A DNA stretch of 10,468 nt. Origin: Bacteroidales bacterium (GTDB lineage: Bacteria > Bacteroidota > Bacteroidia > Bacteroidales > GCA-2711565). Location of the stretch: positions 1 through 10,468 of the forward strand of contig JAOZQX010000023.1 in NCBI GenBank assembly GCA_029931995.1. Reading direction: 5' to 3'. This document shows positions 1 to 8,200 of the stretch, piece by piece (position 1 is the stretch's first letter; the number at the start of each line of letters is the position of its first letter). The notes below the pieces were generated by a model. It had not been told where the DNA came from, made no database searches, and was given only the letters and a program-made list of their open reading frames with translations. Both the position numbers and the translations under genes were made by a program.

Positions 1-168
1 AGGAATTTTGATGTTTATACCATCTCTTCAGATGGAGGCCAAAGCACAAGGCAAACTGTAAGTACTGGCGATGACATGTATCCTTCCTGGTCGCCCGATG
101 GCAGCCAAATAGCCTTTTCTTCAAACCGTACAGGAAACGATGAAGTATGGATTAAAAATATAAACTAA
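1..168 (+). CDS. PD40/TolB-like beta-propeller protein, C-terminal fragment
   Basis: The reading frame is open from the first base and ends with TAA at 166-168, so only the last 55 residues are in the window. They contain an incomplete PD40 blade (NFDVYTISSDGG) and then a full repeat core, PSWSPDGSQIAFSSNR, followed by a closing strand (DEVWIKNIN). This D/E-x-[IVL]-[YW] ... SPDG-x-x-[IL]-x-F-x-S-N-R pattern is characteristic of TolB/WD40-like PD40 propellers. In Bacteroidota these are usually exported or lipid-anchored and act as binding scaffolds. The protein ends right after the last blade, so nothing but propeller lies at its C-terminus. The next gene begins 18 bases downstream with no terminator between, so the two are probably co-transcribed. 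The N-terminus, and any catalytic domain there, cannot be judged. Confidence 0.85.
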   Translation, partial: RNFDVYTISSDGGQSTRQTVSTGDDMYPSWSPDGSQIAFSSNRTGNDEVWIKNIN

Positions 169-186
169 TAAATAATAATATTTGCA

Positions 187-1458
187 ATGAAAAATAATGT
201 TTCGATAAAAATTTCTATCATAATTATTTTACTGATTTTTATTTCTTGTGGTAAAAAAGATGAAGTAGTAAATGAAGTAAATGAGACAAATACTTGGCTT
301 CCTCAAACGGGGGAAATAAATGGAAATTTGGAAGTAGTATCTGGTTTAACTGCCGTTAAAATATGGGGAGCTTATCATGATATGGGCTATGCATATGGGT
401 ATATGCTTGCCGAGAATATTGTTAATCTTTTGAATAATGCACTTACTGATGAAGAGCTGAATATTTCAGCGGATGAGTGGAATTTACTTTTAGAAAATCA
501 TCTTCAACGATTTAACATCCCGTATGAATATACCCAGGAACTTGTGGGAATGCTGGCTGGAATGGAAGCTCGAACAGCTGAGAATAGGGTGTTTATTGAG
601 GAACTAAATAGAAATTTAACACTTAATGATTTAAAAGCACTTAACTGTGATATTGCACGAGTAGCCTGCTCATCTTTTAGTGCATGGGGAAGTTTAACTT
701 CGGACGGGGGGACTATTACGGGAAGAAACATGGATTTTGACAGAGTGCCCGCATTTTTAAACACTCAGTTTGTTATAATTCGAATCCCGAATGTTACCGG
801 AAAAAAAGGGTGGATTTCAATTAATTGGCCCGGAGAAATTGGGTGTACAACAGGTATGAACGAAGAAGGTATAACTGTTTCTCAGCAGGATGTAAATAGC
901 TCAGATCCGGATATTCAAAGTGGTTATACCCCCGATAATTTAATCCATAGGTTATTTGTAGAGAATGCTACGATAGTTAGTATTGAGGCAGATATTAGTT
1001 CTATACTTCAAGCAAACCACTCTGCCTTGGGATGTGCACCAATGATTTCCTGGCCAAATGATAATGTATCTTATGCGGCCATTGTTCCAGAATTTGATGG
1101 GGTTACAAATGATAATGGTGGATTTGAAATAAGAATCCCTGAAGCAGGCGATGAATTTATTATAAGCGCCAATCATTTTCGTTTACGACACACCCCTATG
1201 CAGGATTGTTGGAGATATAATTTATTAATCGACCGTATGAATAATATAAAGGATGGAATAGACCCATTATTAACAAAAAATATTTCTATAGAAATTCTTC
1301 AACAAACTCCAATCCCCGAATTAGTTTGTATGCATAGCGTTGTTTTTGAGCCTAACAAGGGATTAATTCATATTGCATTTACAGATGGAATAAATCATGC
1401 TCCCGAATCATCGTATGTGACTTTTAATATTGATGAATTATTTGATTTAAATTGGTAA
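187..1458 (+). CDS. Lipoprotein, C45-family autoproteolytic acyltransferase/hydrolase (Ntn hydrolase)
   Basis: This 423-residue protein has a lipoprotein signal: a short basic start, a hydrophobic stretch, then FISC with Cys21 as the lipidation site. The core matches the C45 / acyl-CoA:6-aminopenicillanate acyltransferase family of Ntn hydrolases. Cys161 (ACSSFSAWG) is the expected N-terminal nucleophile. It is followed by the glycine-rich turn and GRNMDFD (Arg180, Asn181, Asp183). Further family-like segments are IGCTTGMNEEGITVS (218-232), SANHFRLR (327-334, with Asn329) and the C-terminal SVVFEPNKGLIHIAF. Family members cleave themselves before this Cys and act on amide or acyl bonds; the substrate here is unknown. 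The preceding ~160 residues would form the lipid-anchored alpha chain. The ATG at 187 is preferred because it gives a complete signal peptide. There is no Shine-Dalgarno sequence. It sits between two PD40-propeller genes in an apparent operon. Family assignment is fairly sure; the reaction is not. Confidence 0.85.
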   Translation: MKNNVSIKISIIIILLIFISCGKKDEVVNEVNETNTWLPQTGEINGNLEVVSGLTAVKIWGAYHDMGYAYGYMLAENIVNLLNNALTDEELNISADEWNLLLENHLQRFNIPYEYTQELVGMLAGMEARTAENRVFIEELNRNLTLNDLKALNCDIARVACSSFSAWGSLTSDGGTITGRNMDFDRVPAFLNTQFVIIRIPNVTGKKGWISINWPGEIGCTTGMNEEGITVSQQDVNSSDPDIQSGYTPDNLIHRLFVENATIVSIEADISSILQANHSALGCAPMISWPNDNVSYAAIVPEFDGVTNDNGGFEIRIPEAGDEFIISANHFRLRHTPMQDCWRYNLLIDRMNNIKDGIDPLLTKNISIEILQQTPIPELVCMHSVVFEPNKGLIHIAFTDGINHAPESSYVTFNIDELFDLNW

Positions 1459-1460
1459 AG

Positions 1461-2444
1461 ATGAAAAAACTCAATGTATTAATTATACTATCCATTGCTA
1501 TTTTATTAGGAATAAAATGTTTAACGGATTTAGAGAAAAGTAATAACCAGGATAGTTACTTTTTCGGTCAGGAATTTGCTGGAAAATCACCTGAAATTTT
1601 CGCTCCCGAAATTATATCAAAGGGATTTCATGAGCATGCTATAGCCATTTCACCCAAAGAAGATGAAATTTTTTATGTGATGGCCGATATAAATTATCAG
1701 TTTAATACAATTATTCAAATTAAGAAAATTAACGATCGGTGGGTGCCACCTGAGGTAGCTCCATTTTCTGGAAAATATAAAGATCTTGGAGGTTGTTTTA
1801 ATAGTGATGGAACCCAATTTTTATTTGCTTCAAAGAGACCGGTAAATGGTTCACCCGAGAATAAATTAGATATTTGGATTACAAAAAAAATTAATGGAGT
1901 TTGGTCGGAACCGATCAATATTGGATCTCCAATAAACTCAGAGCACCTTGAAGGAAACCCCAGTTTGGATGCCGATAATAATCTCTATTTTCAATCAAAT
2001 AGGGATGGGAATTGGGATCTGTATTTTTCCGAATATGTTGATGGAGCTTATGTGGAACCAGTTGTCTTGGATTTGATAAATACACCTTTTAATGAAAGTG
2101 ATCCTTGTATTTCTCCTGATGGTTCTTATCTCCTTTTTCACTCTAATCGAAATGATCCAAGAGGCCTGATGGATATTTATGTTTCATTTAAGGAAGAAGA
2201 AAAATGGACAGCCCCGGTAAATCTTGGTGAAAATATAAATACGTGGTATAGCGATTTTGGATCATCCTTAAGTCCCGACGGCCAGTACTTGTTCTTTTCC
2301 TCATATCGTTCGTACAATGCTGAAGATTTTGCAGGAAAAACATATGAAGAAATGATAGAGTTATACGAATCTCCACAAAATGGATATGCTACTTTGTATT
2401 GGGTTGATGCAGAAATTATTGAAGGTTTAAAGAAAGCTTATTAG
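1461..2444 (+). CDS. Exported PD40 beta-propeller protein, probable lipoprotein
   Basis: The gene encodes 327 residues from the ATG at 1461, two bases after the upstream stop. An in-frame TTG at 1452 would add three residues and overlap the upstream gene, but the ATG directly gives a standard signal sequence (MKKLNVLIILSIAILLGIKC). The Cys could be lipidated, although Lys just before it is not a standard lipobox residue. The rest is a propeller: repeat cores are visible at AIAISPKEDEIFYV, GGCFNSDGTQFLFASKR, SLDADNNLYFQSNRDGNWDLY, CISPDGSYLLFHSNR and SSLSPDGQYLFFSSYR, consistent with about five or six PD40 blades. No catalytic domain is seen. Such proteins in Bacteroidota are generally envelope-located, and a binding or scaffold role is inferred only from the fold. 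Its TAG overlaps the stop of the convergent cupin gene, with no terminator-like hairpin in between. Confidence 0.85.
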   Translation: MKKLNVLIILSIAILLGIKCLTDLEKSNNQDSYFFGQEFAGKSPEIFAPEIISKGFHEHAIAISPKEDEIFYVMADINYQFNTIIQIKKINDRWVPPEVAPFSGKYKDLGGCFNSDGTQFLFASKRPVNGSPENKLDIWITKKINGVWSEPINIGSPINSEHLEGNPSLDADNNLYFQSNRDGNWDLYFSEYVDGAYVEPVVLDLINTPFNESDPCISPDGSYLLFHSNRNDPRGLMDIYVSFKEEEKWTAPVNLGENINTWYSDFGSSLSPDGQYLFFSSYRSYNAEDFAGKTYEEMIELYESPQNGYATLYWVDAEIIEGLKKAY

Positions 2445-2782
2445 GGGGTATCTTTCTCCAATTCTACAAAATCTTCACGAACCGGAAGAAAGCAATCTAT
2501 AACTTTACATTTTTTAATGGCTTTTCCCGAATGCTCCACGTTGGATGGAATAAAGGCTGTCATTCCGGGTGTCATTATTTGAGTTTCACCTCCAATGTCA
2601 AATTCAAGTTCACCTTCAATTAAATGTGTCCATTGTTCGTGAGGATGATTATGAGCAGGAAGAGCAACTCCCTCATCCAGTATAAAATGACCAAAGGTTG
2701 CTTGTTCAGAATGATAAATTGAACCGTTAATTCCGTCCCAAATCTTCAGTTTTTTTCGGGTATTAAAATTGATGAATGTCAT
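2441..2782 (-). CDS. Single-domain cupin, KdgF-like
   Basis: This 113-residue cytoplasmic protein is one cupin_2 barrel. The first cupin motif is PAHNHPHEQWTHLIEGELEF (42-61), with likely metal ligands His44, His46 and Gln50 or Glu49. The second is PGMTAFIPSNVEHSG (72-86), with His84. Near the C-terminus, Asp96-x-Phe98-x3-Arg102 (IDCFLPVREDF) resembles the Asp/Phe/Arg triad I recall for KdgF, the cupin that opens and linearises unsaturated uronates released from pectin or alginate. That points to a KdgF-type sugar-converting cupin. However, no lyase, transporter or other uronate gene lies nearby, so a generic metal-binding cupin is also possible. It lies downstream of the M3 peptidase, beyond a terminator-like hairpin, so it may have its own promoter; I could not find a convincing one. 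Its TAA (2441-2443) overlaps the TAG of the convergent propeller gene. Confidence 0.85.
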   Translation of the reverse strand: MTFINFNTRKKLKIWDGINGSIYHSEQATFGHFILDEGVALPAHNHPHEQWTHLIEGELEFDIGGETQIMTPGMTAFIPSNVEHSGKAIKKCKVIDCFLPVREDFVELEKDTP

Positions 2783-2800
2783 GATGTTGAGTTTTGATAA

Positions 2801-2841
2801 AAATATAAAAAAACAGCCAACAAATAAATGCCGGCTGTTTT
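2801..2841 (-). terminator. Rho-independent terminator after the M3 peptidase gene
   Basis: A 9-bp perfect inverted repeat (AAAACAGCC at 2810-2818, GGCTGTTTT at 2833-2841) encloses a 14-base loop. On the minus strand the hairpin is followed by a T-rich run (TTTTTTTATATTTTT). It lies 20 bases past the stop of the M3 peptidase gene and before the cupin start, so it should end the peptidase transcript and separate the cupin. The loop is a little long, but the stem plus U-tract is convincing. Confidence 0.8.
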
Positions 2842-2861
2842 AAGTATTGTTTAAAAATTGA

Positions 2862-4964
2862 TTATTTCAATCCTGAGCGTTCCAATAAACCATCAATTTT
2901 TGGTTCTTGTCCACGGAAGTTAACGTATAATTCCATAGGGTGTTTTGTTCCACCTTTTGATAGAACTTCTTCACGGAATTTTGTAGCAATTTCTTTACTA
3001 AAAATTCCATGCTCTTTAAAATAAGCAAAAGCATCAGCATCTAAAACTTCGCCCCATTTATAACTGTAATAACCTGCAGCATAACCACCATTAAATAAGT
3101 GACCAAATGCCGTACTGGTTGAAGTTTCTTCAATACGTGGAAATAATGAAGTACGACTCATTGCATCTGATTCAAAGTCTTTAATACTACCGGTAACAGG
3201 TTCAGTAATGCTATGCCAAGCCATATCGCACATACCCAGACTTAACTGGCGTTCACTTCCTGTAGCTGAATGAAAGTTCTTCGCTTCAATTAGTTTTCCA
3301 ATTAATTCATCAGGAATTTTTTCACCGGTTAGGTAGTGTACCACAAAAGTATCTAACCATTCTTTTTCAAAGGCCCAATTTTCATGTACGTTTGATGGGA
3401 GTTCAATAAAATCCCAATATACACTGGTTCCCGACATGCTTTTATAAATTGTGTTTGCAAATAAGCCATGAAGAGCATGCCCCATTTCATGTAAATATGT
3501 TTGCAATTCGCCGTGGGTAATTAAGGCAGGAGTAGTTTCGGTTGGTTTTGTAAAGTTTCCAACGATATATACTTGTGGTGTAACAAATTTACCATTCACA
3601 TTACTTTGCGGGCGGAAATCATTGCTCCATGCACCACCTCTTTTACTTGCACGCGGATGGAAATCCTGATATAAAACACCAAGGAATGAACCATCTTCAT
3701 CATATACTTCAAAAGCTTTTACGTCTTCGTGATAAACCTGAATTTCTGGATTTGTTTTAAAAGTAATGCCATAAAGTGTTTTGAAAAGGCCAAAAATACC
3801 TTCAGTTACTTTTTCTAATTGGAAGTAAGGTTTAATATCATCTTCTTTAAAACCGAATTTCTCAACTTTTAATTTCTCGGTATAATAACTCCAGTCCCAA
3901 TTTTTAAATTCACCTTTAAAACCAAGTTTTTTTGCATAAGCTAAAACTTCGTCGTAATCTTCTTTTGCTTTTGGTTTAGATGCAAGATGTAATTCGTTGA
4001 TAAAATCGTTTACATTTTTAGCCGATTTAGCCATACGCCTGTCAAGTACATAGTCTGCATAGCTTTTAAAACCTAAAAGGTTAGCAAGTTCTAAACGTAA
4101 AGTGGTAATTTTTCTTACAACTTCTTGGTTGTTATATTCATTGTTTTTATTCGCTCTAGTCGCATTTGCAAAATATATTTTTTTTCTAATCTCACGATTA
4201 TCTGCATATTTTAAAAGAGGAAAAAAACTTGGGAATTGTAAACTGAACATCCAACCTTCTTTTTCATTTGATTTTGCAAGTTGAGCTGCAGTTTCAATAA
4301 CATAAGATGGCAAACCTGATAAATCTTCTTCTTTTGTAAGGTGGAGTGTATATGCATTGGTTTCGTTCAATAAATTGTCGGCAAAAGTTAATGATAGTTG
4401 CGAAAGCTCTGCATTTACTTCAGCATAGCGAATTTTATCATCTCCTTCAAGGTTAGCTCCGCTACGTTGAAAACCTAAATATGAATCTTCCAAGAGTTTA
4501 AGACTTTCGGGATCCAAATTCAATTCATCTCTTTTGTTATAAAGTGTTTTAACTCTTGCAAAAAGTTTAGGATTTAAAGAAATAGCACTTGAGAATTTTG
4601 ATAATTTAGGAGATGCATCTCTCAAGCATGCCATTAATTCGGGGCTTGCCATTGTACCACTTAGATTATACATTACGCGGGTAACCTTACCTAATAGTTT
4701 ACCCCCCATTTCCATTGCTAAAATGGTGTTTTCAAAAGTTGGTTCTTCGGGGTTGTTAATAACAGCATCCATTTCGGCATAAGCTTTTTCTAAAGCAATA
4801 TCAAGTGCCGGAGTATAATGCTCTATTTTAATTTGTTCAAATGGTATGGTTTGATGAGGTGTATCATATTCCACTAAAAATGGATTTTGCTCTGTATTTT
4901 CGGCTTTTATTGTAGGAGTCATAAGTATTAAAAATAGGACGCCTAAGATATAACTTCTTCTCAT
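2862..4964 (-). CDS. dcp: Exported M3-family zinc metallopeptidase, peptidyl-dipeptidase Dcp-like
   Basis: This is a 700-residue M3 (thimet oligopeptidase-like) peptidase, slightly longer than E. coli Dcp (about 680 residues) because of an N-terminal signal peptide (basic MRRS, hydrophobic core, cleavage likely after Ala21). The zinc site is intact: HEMGH at 492-496, with Glu521 in DFIELPSN as third ligand. The conserved C-terminal M3 segments are present: FNGGYAAGYYSYKWGEVLDA (624-643), AFAYF, then FREEVLSKGG and a final YVNFRGQEPKIDGLL. The tail and the SGT-x4-DF-x-E context favour Dcp, which removes dipeptides from peptide C-termini, over oligopeptidase A. With its signal peptide it should act in the periplasm. 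The gene starts 26 bases after the small Cys-protein gene, so both are probably one transcript, ended by the hairpin near 2801-2841. The start at 4964 is supported by the signal peptide; there is no Shine-Dalgarno sequence. Confidence 0.93.
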   Translation of the reverse strand: MRRSYILGVLFLILMTPTIKAENTEQNPFLVEYDTPHQTIPFEQIKIEHYTPALDIALEKAYAEMDAVINNPEEPTFENTILAMEMGGKLLGKVTRVMYNLSGTMASPELMACLRDASPKLSKFSSAISLNPKLFARVKTLYNKRDELNLDPESLKLLEDSYLGFQRSGANLEGDDKIRYAEVNAELSQLSLTFADNLLNETNAYTLHLTKEEDLSGLPSYVIETAAQLAKSNEKEGWMFSLQFPSFFPLLKYADNREIRKKIYFANATRANKNNEYNNQEVVRKITTLRLELANLLGFKSYADYVLDRRMAKSAKNVNDFINELHLASKPKAKEDYDEVLAYAKKLGFKGEFKNWDWSYYTEKLKVEKFGFKEDDIKPYFQLEKVTEGIFGLFKTLYGITFKTNPEIQVYHEDVKAFEVYDEDGSFLGVLYQDFHPRASKRGGAWSNDFRPQSNVNGKFVTPQVYIVGNFTKPTETTPALITHGELQTYLHEMGHALHGLFANTIYKSMSGTSVYWDFIELPSNVHENWAFEKEWLDTFVVHYLTGEKIPDELIGKLIEAKNFHSATGSERQLSLGMCDMAWHSITEPVTGSIKDFESDAMSRTSLFPRIEETSTSTAFGHLFNGGYAAGYYSYKWGEVLDADAFAYFKEHGIFSKEIATKFREEVLSKGGTKHPMELYVNFRGQEPKIDGLLERSGLK

Positions 4965-4990
4965 AATTTTTTGGTTTTAGATTAATTGAT

Positions 4991-5215
4991 TTATAAGTGC
5001 TTTTTTAATTGGTCGAAATTTGAATCGTAATCAGTTGTTATTATTCCCTTTTCGCCAATTTTATAACCTTTCGAATTTCGATGTGTTTTTACAATATTTT
5101 TTCCTTCACAAGCGCTAATACCAGTCCATTTACAATTTTGACAATGCAAAAGACCATTGATTTGAATACTCCAGCACTCATCAGTTGAAAGATAAGACGT
5201 GTCAACTCTTCTCAT
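4991..5215 (-). CDS. Small cysteine-containing protein, function unknown
   Basis: This 74-residue protein has no signal peptide or membrane segment and should be cytoplasmic. I do not recognise its family. It carries four cysteines, Cys14, Cys25, Cys28 and Cys36; the arrangement HCQNCKWTGISACEG (24-38) looks like a small metal-binding knuckle (C-x2-C-x7-C, with Cys14 as a possible fourth ligand). The C-terminal half is basic then acidic (KTHRNSKGYKIGEKG, then DYDSNFDQLKKHL). Reasons to think it is real are a good fit between two terminators, a Bacteroidota-type promoter box just upstream, the clustered cysteines, and 26-base spacing to the M3 peptidase gene downstream. No antisense gene explains the frame. 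Zinc or Fe-S binding is inferred from cysteine spacing only. Confidence 0.7.
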   Translation of the reverse strand: MRRVDTSYLSTDECWSIQINGLLHCQNCKWTGISACEGKNIVKTHRNSKGYKIGEKGIITTDYDSNFDQLKKHL

Positions 5216-5231
5216 AGTTACAAGGTTTGTG

Positions 5232-5259
5232 CAAAAATAGAAAAAATCCCCCTGTCAAA
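5232..5259 (-). promoter_or_regulatory. Candidate Bacteroidota-type promoter for the small Cys protein and dcp
   Basis: On the minus strand TATTTTTG (5232-5239) matches the Bacteroidota -7 consensus TAnnTTTG exactly. It lies 16 bases before the ATG at 5215, implying a leader of roughly 10 bases. A TTTG that could be the -33 box (5256-5259) is 16 bases further upstream, a little closer than is usual. The -33 element falls in the loop of the terminator of the preceding Tricorn gene. The match is by sequence only, and such boxes occur by chance in A+T-rich DNA. Confidence 0.45.
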
Positions 5260-5278
5260 CGACGGGAAGATTTTTTCT
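5239..5278 (-). terminator. Strong hairpin terminator after the Tricorn-like gene
   Basis: A 10-bp outer inverted repeat (AGAAAAAATC at 5239-5248, GATTTTTTCT at 5269-5278) surrounds an inner G+C stem (CCC-T-GTC / GAC-GGG) with an AAAC loop. On the minus strand it begins 8 bases past the stop codon at 5287 and its 3' arm supplies a run of six T followed by CTATTTTTG. A-tract and T-tract flank the stem symmetrically, but no gene ends here on the plus strand, so it serves the minus-strand Tricorn-like gene. Confidence 0.85.
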
Positions 5279-5286
5279 ATTGATTA

Positions 5287-8200
5287 TTATTTGTCAAGTT
5301 CTTCGAGTAATACCTCAACAGCCTTTTCTAATTGTTGATCGCGACCCGTAACAGCCACATCAGGTAAATTATCGATAATATAGTCCGGAACCACTTCTTG
5401 ATTTTCAAGTGCTTTACCATCAAGACTCATATTTTTAACCTGTGGCATTCCAAAGTATAAGGAGCGATCTTGCAGGGTTTCCCACCATACCGATGTGCTG
5501 GTACCCGGAACCGGCATTCCAATGATTTTGCCAATACCCAATGCTTTATAGGCGTAGGGGAATGTATGAGCATCTGAATAATTACCTTCATTTACAATTA
5601 TCGCAGAAGGTTTATACCATTTATCTAAAGGTTCACCACCCATTATTTCGGTGTTTCTTCCCTGAAATTTGATATATTCCTTTCCTCCCAATAATGTAAC
5701 CAGATCGTTATGCAACCAACCTCCGTTATTAAATCGTGTGTCAACAATAAGAGCTTCTTTTGTGAGGTTGCGACCTAAGATTTCAGAATAAACTTCGCGA
5801 TAACTAGTACTATTCATTGTTTTAACATGCACATAGCCAAGACGGCCTCCTGAGAGTTCTTCGGTTTGCTTACGACGAATTTTTACCCAACGTTGATATA
5901 AAAGATTACTTTCCGTTCTAATTCCTATTGGTTTTACAATTTCTTCCCAACGTTCTTCGGTGGTAGGATTAAATACTGAAATCAATACAGGCTTACCTGA
6001 CTGGTGATTTAAATATGGATAAAAACTTTCATTAGCCAACAGGGTGTTGCCATTAATTTTTTCAATAATACAACCCGCTTTTACTTTAGTTGTTGCGTTA
6101 TTGAAAGGCCCTTTATCAATAATTTCAAGAATTTTTATTCCATTGCCAGTGTAATTCCAATCGCGGAAAATCCCAAAAGTAGCTGTTTGGTCTCCATTGG
6201 GATCTCTGAAACGATAACCACCGCCTGTATGAGAGGCATTTAATTCTCCGAGCATTTCGCTGTACATTTCAGCAAAATCGAAATTATTATTTATGTAAGG
6301 AATAAATTTTTCGTATTCTTTTTTATAGAAATCCCAATCCAAACCATGCATGTTTTCGTCGTAGAATTTTTTCTTGATTTGACGCCATAAATGTTCGAAA
6401 ATATATTCTTTCTCGGCTGTTTGATCAAGATTAAATTCGGCACGATAAGAAATTGATTTTTGTTTTTTTGATTTTGGATCAATACGAATAATCCGGTTGC
6501 TATTCATTAAAAATAAGTATTTGCCTTTTTTATCGAATTGTAATCCGCCACCGCCACCTCTTAATTTGGTAACTAATGATGTTTTATTTTCGCGAAGATG
6601 GTTAACCCAAAGATCAAACCCACCCTCGAAACGGCTTAAATAATAAAGATCTTCTCCGTCGTTAGAGAGAATTATATCGCTTAAGCGAGACGAATGTATA
6701 GTTAAGCGACGTTTGCGATCTTCAATATTTAGCAAATCTATTTTAATACTTTTGTCTTCTTTAGCTTTGGAGTCCTTTTTATCTTTCTTGCTTTTTTTGT
6801 CTTTTTCGTCGTCTTTCTCTTCTTTTTTCTTTTTATCCTTTTCAGCTTTTTCCTGCTCTTTCAACAACTCAAATTCTTCTTTATTTAAAAGAGAACGATC
6901 ATAAGCATCTTGTGTAAAGTACATTCCGTAAACGTCTGATTCTGCGCCCCAGCTACCGTGGTTACGCATACCATGACGGGAGGTTGACCAAATCATCATT
7001 TTTCCATCCATCATCCATTTTCCATTTCCATCGCCATAGCCACTTTGGGTTAGGTTTACAATGTTTTTCTGTCCTTGGGCGTCAACCAAAATAATATCTG
7101 TGTAAGGCCATCTAGGCATTTCAGTGAAATCAATTAAAAACCATTTTCCATCGGGCGACCAATCATAATGTTGATCCCCATCTGTATAAGAATAATTGTA
7201 ATCTCCTTTAATAATGGTACGAATACCTTTGTTTTTAAGGTTGATCACTTTAAGGATAATCCTTTCTTCAAGGTAAGCAATTTCCTTTCCGTCAGGCGAA
7301 TAAGTAGGTTGGTAGGTTTCTTTGTTAGTAATCAAAATTTCTTCCTCTTCTAATAAAGTAGATTTTGAAAAATTTAATTCTTCATCGCGTACAATTTTGG
7401 TTTGATATAAATTCCAACTACCGTTTCTTTCCGAGGCATATAAAAGATTCCTGCCATCAGGGCTGAAACTTACCGAGCGTTCTTGTTCGGAGGTGTTGGT
7501 AATACGTTTGGTTGTATTGTATTCAACAGAGGTAACAAAAATTTCTCCACGAACAATAAAAGCAATTTCTTTACCATCGGGCGATACATTCATCTCAGTT
7601 GCTCCTGAAGTTAGTCGCATAAATTTTGTGTCATTTTCTTTATCGTCAAGAATTAAACTCACCTCTACTTTTTTCGCTTCTTGCCCTTCTTGTAAAGTAT
7701 AAAGCTCGCCGTGGTAACCAAAGCATAAAGTACCATTATCCGCAATGCTTAAAAAACGAACCGGATGATTTTCGAAATGTGTTAACTGAGTGATGTTTGT
7801 AGGATCGTTAAGCGAGAATTTACAAACATTAAAATCGCCAAATTGTTCGCTTAGGTAAAAAATATCTTTATCAGCATTTGCAAAAACAGGCCAGCGGTCA
7901 TCACCTTTAAAGGTAGTAAGCTTGGTGTGGCTTCCTGAATTTGAGTCGTACATCCAAATATCGCGTGCAAAACCTTGTATGTTATGTTTACGCCATTGGT
8001 TTTCTAATGCTTTACAATCTTGGTAAATGATTTTATCACCGGCGGTATTGTATTTGGCAAATTGTGCAGGTGTTGAAAGCACTTGTTTTTCGCGACCACC
8101 ATTTGTCGGAATCATATATAGCTCATCCAATGTACGAGCAGGATATTCAACATTAAGCGGATTATCCTGAATTAAGGAAGAGTATAAAATGTGTTTTCCA

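Noticed and set aside
504..764. An 86-codon minus-strand frame inside the C45 hydrolase gene
   Set aside because: It is antisense to conserved catalytic sequence including the Cys161 region and has no recognisable domain.
952..1176. A 74-codon minus-strand frame inside the C45 hydrolase gene
   Set aside because: It lies wholly opposite conserved coding sequence, shows no domain and has no promoter-like or neighbouring-gene support.
1452..1460. TTG at 1452 as the start of the PD40 protein
   Set aside because: It adds only three residues before an ATG that begins a normal signal sequence, and it would overlap the upstream gene by 7 bases. The ATG at 1461 is simpler.
2783..2850. A promoter for the cupin gene (TTTG ... 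TATATTTT on the minus strand)
   Set aside because: The downstream box lacks the final G of TAnnTTTG, the spacing is only 13 bases, and the sequence coincides with the terminator T-tract, so it is more likely part of the terminator.
6713..6904. A 63-codon plus-strand frame rich in Ser, Phe and Leu, looking like a small membrane protein
   Set aside because: It is the antisense of the Lys/Glu/Asp-rich insert in the Tricorn-like gene; AAA/GAA codons read backwards give TTT/TTC. The apparent hydrophobicity is an artefact.
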